Source: Mariniphaga sp041687255 (lineage in GTDB: Bacteria; Bacteroidota; Bacteroidia; Bacteroidales; Prolixibacteraceae). Taken from it: 64,000 nucleotides of DNA. Both the position numbers and the translations under genes were made by a program. Below are positions 61,847 to 64,000 of the stretch, piece after piece (position 1 is the first letter of the stretch; each line of letters opens with the position of its first letter). The notes beneath the pieces were generated by a model. It was not told where the DNA came from. It did no database searches and saw only the letters and a program-made list of their open reading frames with translations. Where the stretch lies: NCBI GenBank assembly GCA_041687255.1, contig JAWLCL010000013.1, forward strand, positions 75,029 to 139,028, written 5' to 3'.

Positions 61847-63567
61847 AAGATATCCCTTTTCTTGACGTCGCGGATAAAGAGTTGCAGACTTGTTTTGCCG
61901 CGGTATTCATTTTCGGTGATTGAATAACACACATCAAAAGGCAATCCCGAGGTTATCAGTTCAAACTTATCGGACTGGTTAAAGGCAATGCCGGGAAAGA
62001 TACCGGAATGCACATCGGGTTCCACTAAATCAAGTTTCAGGTGCTCCTGATTCTTTCCTACCAGACGGCTTGTGCCGGCATCAAACACATCTTCAGTGAT
62101 GAATACTGGAGTCATGTTGTGTGGTCCGAAAGGTGCAAACTGCTTTAGAATACGGTAGAAGCGGGGTGTAATTTCATTTAATGTTATTTTTGCATCAGCG
62201 TCAATTGTCTGCACCTGTGAAAGATCGGTGAGTTGGTTTGTTACAATTTCTTCGAAGCGCCTGCGGAATTCGGGAATGTTTTCAATCTTAAGGGTAAGCC
62301 CTGCTGCATACATATGACCGCCGTATGATTCCAGCAGATCGCTGCACTGCCCGATGGCTTCATACAGATCAAAATCCTTTACCGACCTTGCCGAGCCGGT
62401 TGCAAGTCCGTTTGATTCGGTAAGAATTATCGTTGGCCGGTAAAACTGCTCGGTTACCCTCGATGCCACGATTCCCACAACCCCCTTGTGCCAGTCGCGG
62501 TTATAAAGCACCGTGCTGTTCATGTATTTCATGGCTTCATCTTTCTCAATCATATCCAGTGCATCCTGAGTGATGTCCCTGTCAAGGGTTTTCCTGATTT
62601 CATTGAAAGAATCGATTTCTTCACCCAGGATGTCCGATTTGTCTTCATCAATGGAAACAAGTATCTGAACCGATTTTTTTCCGTGCTCGATGCGCCCCGA
62701 TGCATTCAGGCGTGGCCCAATCTTAAAGACAATATCGCTGATGGTAATGTCATTTCCATTTATCCCGGCAAGATTAATAATGGTTTGCAGACCCATACCC
62801 GGATTTGAATTGAGCTTTTTAAGGCCGTAATAAGCCAATACCCTGTTCTCGCCGGTAATGGGTACAATATCAGAAGCAATGCTTACCACAACCAGGTCAA
62901 GCAGGTCATACAGCTCCTCCAGTTCAATGCTGTTTTTTTGGCAATAGGCCTGTAGAAATTTGAAGCCTACACCGCATCCCGAAAGCTCTTTGTAAGGATA
63001 GCTACAATCTGATTGTTTGGGGTCAAGCACAGCTACAGCCGGAGGGACTGTTTCATCGGGATTATGATGATCACAAATAATAAAATCTACCCCGCGCTGT
63101 TTGGCGTCAGTAATTTTTTCAACGGCTTTTATGCCGCAGTCCAGGGCTATTACCAGTGAAAAACCATTCTCGGCGGCAAAGTCAATGCTTTTGAGGGAAA
63201 TGCCATATCCTTCGCTGTAGCGGTTGGGGATGTAATATTCAAGATGATTTATTCTGGATTTTAAAAACATGTACATCAGGGCAACCGAGGTAGTGCCGTC
63301 AACATCATAATCGCCGTAAATGAGTATCTTTTCCTGACGTGCAATGGCAAGTTCAAGCCTCTCCACTGCCTTTTCCATATCTTTCATCAGGAATGGGTCA
63401 TGAAGGTCGCTCAGACGTGGCCTGAAAAATGCCTTGGCTTCATTGAACGTTTTAATCCCCCGTTGCACCAGCAACCGTGCAATTGTCATATTTACGTTCA
63501 GCGCTGCCGACAGGTGCTTTATTTCATTCAGGTCGCCCTGCTTCTTTAAATTCCAGATTTTTTCCAT
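61843..63567 (-). CDS. recJ: Single-stranded-DNA-specific exonuclease RecJ
   Basis: A 574-residue DHH-family 5'-3' exonuclease acting in recombination and mismatch repair. Metal-binding motifs are IYGDYDVDGTTSVALMY, LVIALDCGIKA, ICDHHNPDE and VVSIASDIVPI. The DHHA1 part contains GPRLNASGRIEHGKK, GSARSVKDFDL and SYGGHMYAAGLTL, and an OB-fold part follows. A GTG at 63588 would add seven residues, but it lies at the predicted transcription start. The ATG at 63567, preceded by AAGGA, is preferred and gives MEKIWNLKKQ. Confidence 0.95.
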   Translation of the reverse strand: MEKIWNLKKQGDLNEIKHLSAALNVNMTIARLLVQRGIKTFNEAKAFFRPRLSDLHDPFLMKDMEKAVERLELAIARQEKILIYGDYDVDGTTSVALMYMFLKSRINHLEYYIPNRYSEGYGISLKSIDFAAENGFSLVIALDCGIKAVEKITDAKQRGVDFIICDHHNPDETVPPAVAVLDPKQSDCSYPYKELSGCGVGFKFLQAYCQKNSIELEELYDLLDLVVVSIASDIVPITGENRVLAYYGLKKLNSNPGMGLQTIINLAGINGNDITISDIVFKIGPRLNASGRIEHGKKSVQILVSIDEDKSDILGEEIDSFNEIRKTLDRDITQDALDMIEKDEAMKYMNSTVLYNRDWHKGVVGIVASRVTEQFYRPTIILTESNGLATGSARSVKDFDLYEAIGQCSDLLESYGGHMYAAGLTLKIENIPEFRRRFEEIVTNQLTDLSQVQTIDADAKITLNEITPRFYRILKQFAPFGPHNMTPVFITEDVFDAGTSRLVGKNQEHLKLDLVEPDVHSGIFPGIAFNQSDKFELITSGLPFDVCYSITENEYRGKTSLQLFIRDVKKRDIF

Positions 63568-63592
63568 TTCCTTATTATTTTCCCCCACATTG

Positions 63593-63600
63593 CAAAGATA
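63593..63600 (-). promoter_or_regulatory. recJ: -7 box TATCTTTG for recJ
   Basis: On the minus strand TATCTTTG is a full -7 match ending 25 bases before the recJ ATG at 63567. This excludes a translated GTG at 63588 in practice. Confidence 0.55.
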
Positions 63601-63674
63601 ACAATTCGTGGCAAACGAAATTTCAGAAAGGGCATTGCAGACAATTCAACCGCGACCTTTTGCTGGCATCATAG

Positions 63675-64000
63675 TTCTACCCATATGCAATCCCTGACGG
63701 GATTAGGAAAACCCTCTAATTCATGGCATTCATTCCACTGAAGGGAAATGTGCCGGAGGCAAAAACTCTGGTTAGAAAAAGGGCATAGTCAGATATTGTA
63801 TCGTCCCATACGAGACGATAATCCAGATTGCGATCATTATTCTACCCATATGCAATCCCTAACGGGATTAGGAAAACCCTCTAATTCATGGCATTCATTC
63901 CACCGAAGGGAAATGTGCCGGAGGCAAAAACTCTGGTTAGAAAAAGGGCATAGTCAGATATTGTATCGTCCCATACGAGACGATAATCCAGATTGCGATC
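63675..64000 (-). repeat. Second 165-bp repeat array, diverged and inverted, running off the window
   Basis: One complete unit (63675-63839) and 161 bases of the next (63840-64000) are visible; the two differ at only two positions. Read on the minus strand the unit has the same parts in the same order as the array at 35201: TCGTCTCGTATGGGACGA, ACGATACAATATCTGA, GCCTCCGGCACATTT, the stem-loop AATCCC-GTTA-GGGATT and ATGGGTAGAA. The 21-base distance between ATGGGTAGAA and TCGTC is also the same. Sequence between the motifs has diverged. It begins 75 bases upstream of the recJ -7 box, close to the recJ promoter. Confidence 0.9.

Overview
The window looks like chromosomal DNA of a member of the phylum Bacteroidota, most likely order Bacteroidales/Marinilabiliales. 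The evidence is a type IX secretion sorting domain, recurring -7 boxes of the form TAnnTTTG, gene neighbourhoods typical of the phylum (ftsX/DUF3098/uppP/truB/queA, sigma54 regulator/lptE/TPR/secG, hpt/adk/obg), and many signal peptides ending before NAQ or AQ. No rRNA, tRNA or CRISPR array was recognised. Both ends cut through features: a GH127-type glycosidase on the left and a repeat array on the right.

Layout. 1-6.1 kb holds the end of a GH127 enzyme, a CPA2-type cation/proton antiporter, an APC-type permease with a long soluble tail and an exported methyltransferase-like protein. 6.2-11.8 kb is a cell-envelope and tRNA-modification run (ftsX, DUF3098, uppP, truB, queA, SIMPL protein, methyltransferase). 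A class-I-like HMG-CoA reductase lies opposite at 11.8-13.0 kb. 13.2-19.7 kb is a TetR/TolC/adaptor/RND efflux operon that ends in a small PII-like gene. 19.9-25.0 kb carries topoisomerase IV (parE, parC) and shikimate kinase. 25.3-28.0 kb is the secG/TPR/lptE/sigma54-regulator block on the minus strand. 28.3-33.4 kb has kdsB, a minimal T9SS sorting-domain protein, deoC, a serine hydrolase, a striking 11-bp-phased inverted repeat and a Tat-exported aldo/keto reductase. 33.5-38.5 kb holds pgi and gpsA facing each other across a 2.3-kb repeat array. 39.1-43.0 kb is a glycerol operon (glpK, glpD, glpF), followed by a probable small-RNA gene. 43.6-51.2 kb is a minus-strand sugar locus: hexokinase, GH29, a UroD-like protein, a GH120-like beta-helix protein and an MFS sugar transporter. 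51.5-56.1 kb has a membrane MutS paralog, PAP2 phosphatase, obg, adk and hpt. 56.2-63.6 kb has purE, two outer-membrane-type proteins, an acyltransferase, a HAD phosphatase, a gene remnant and recJ.

The most unusual structure is a family of 165-bp repeat units. Eleven units (nine complete, one split, one partial) lie at 35201-37498. A second, diverged array in the opposite orientation begins at 63675 and runs off the window with the same 165-bp period. Each unit contains several inverted repeats. One unit is split, in exact register, by an IS200-like/REP-associated tyrosine transposase gene (36244-36723). I read this as a transposase together with the palindromic repeats it may mobilise, in tandem-array form. 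I know of no description of this particular family, but I could not search for one.

Other points worth a second look are the candidate ~75-nt sRNA at 43121-43195 with its own promoter and terminator, the 11-bp-phased inverted repeat at 32139-32250, a PII-like gene in the RND operon, a helix-hairpin-helix domain on an outer-membrane-type protein, and a T9SS sorting domain with almost no cargo.
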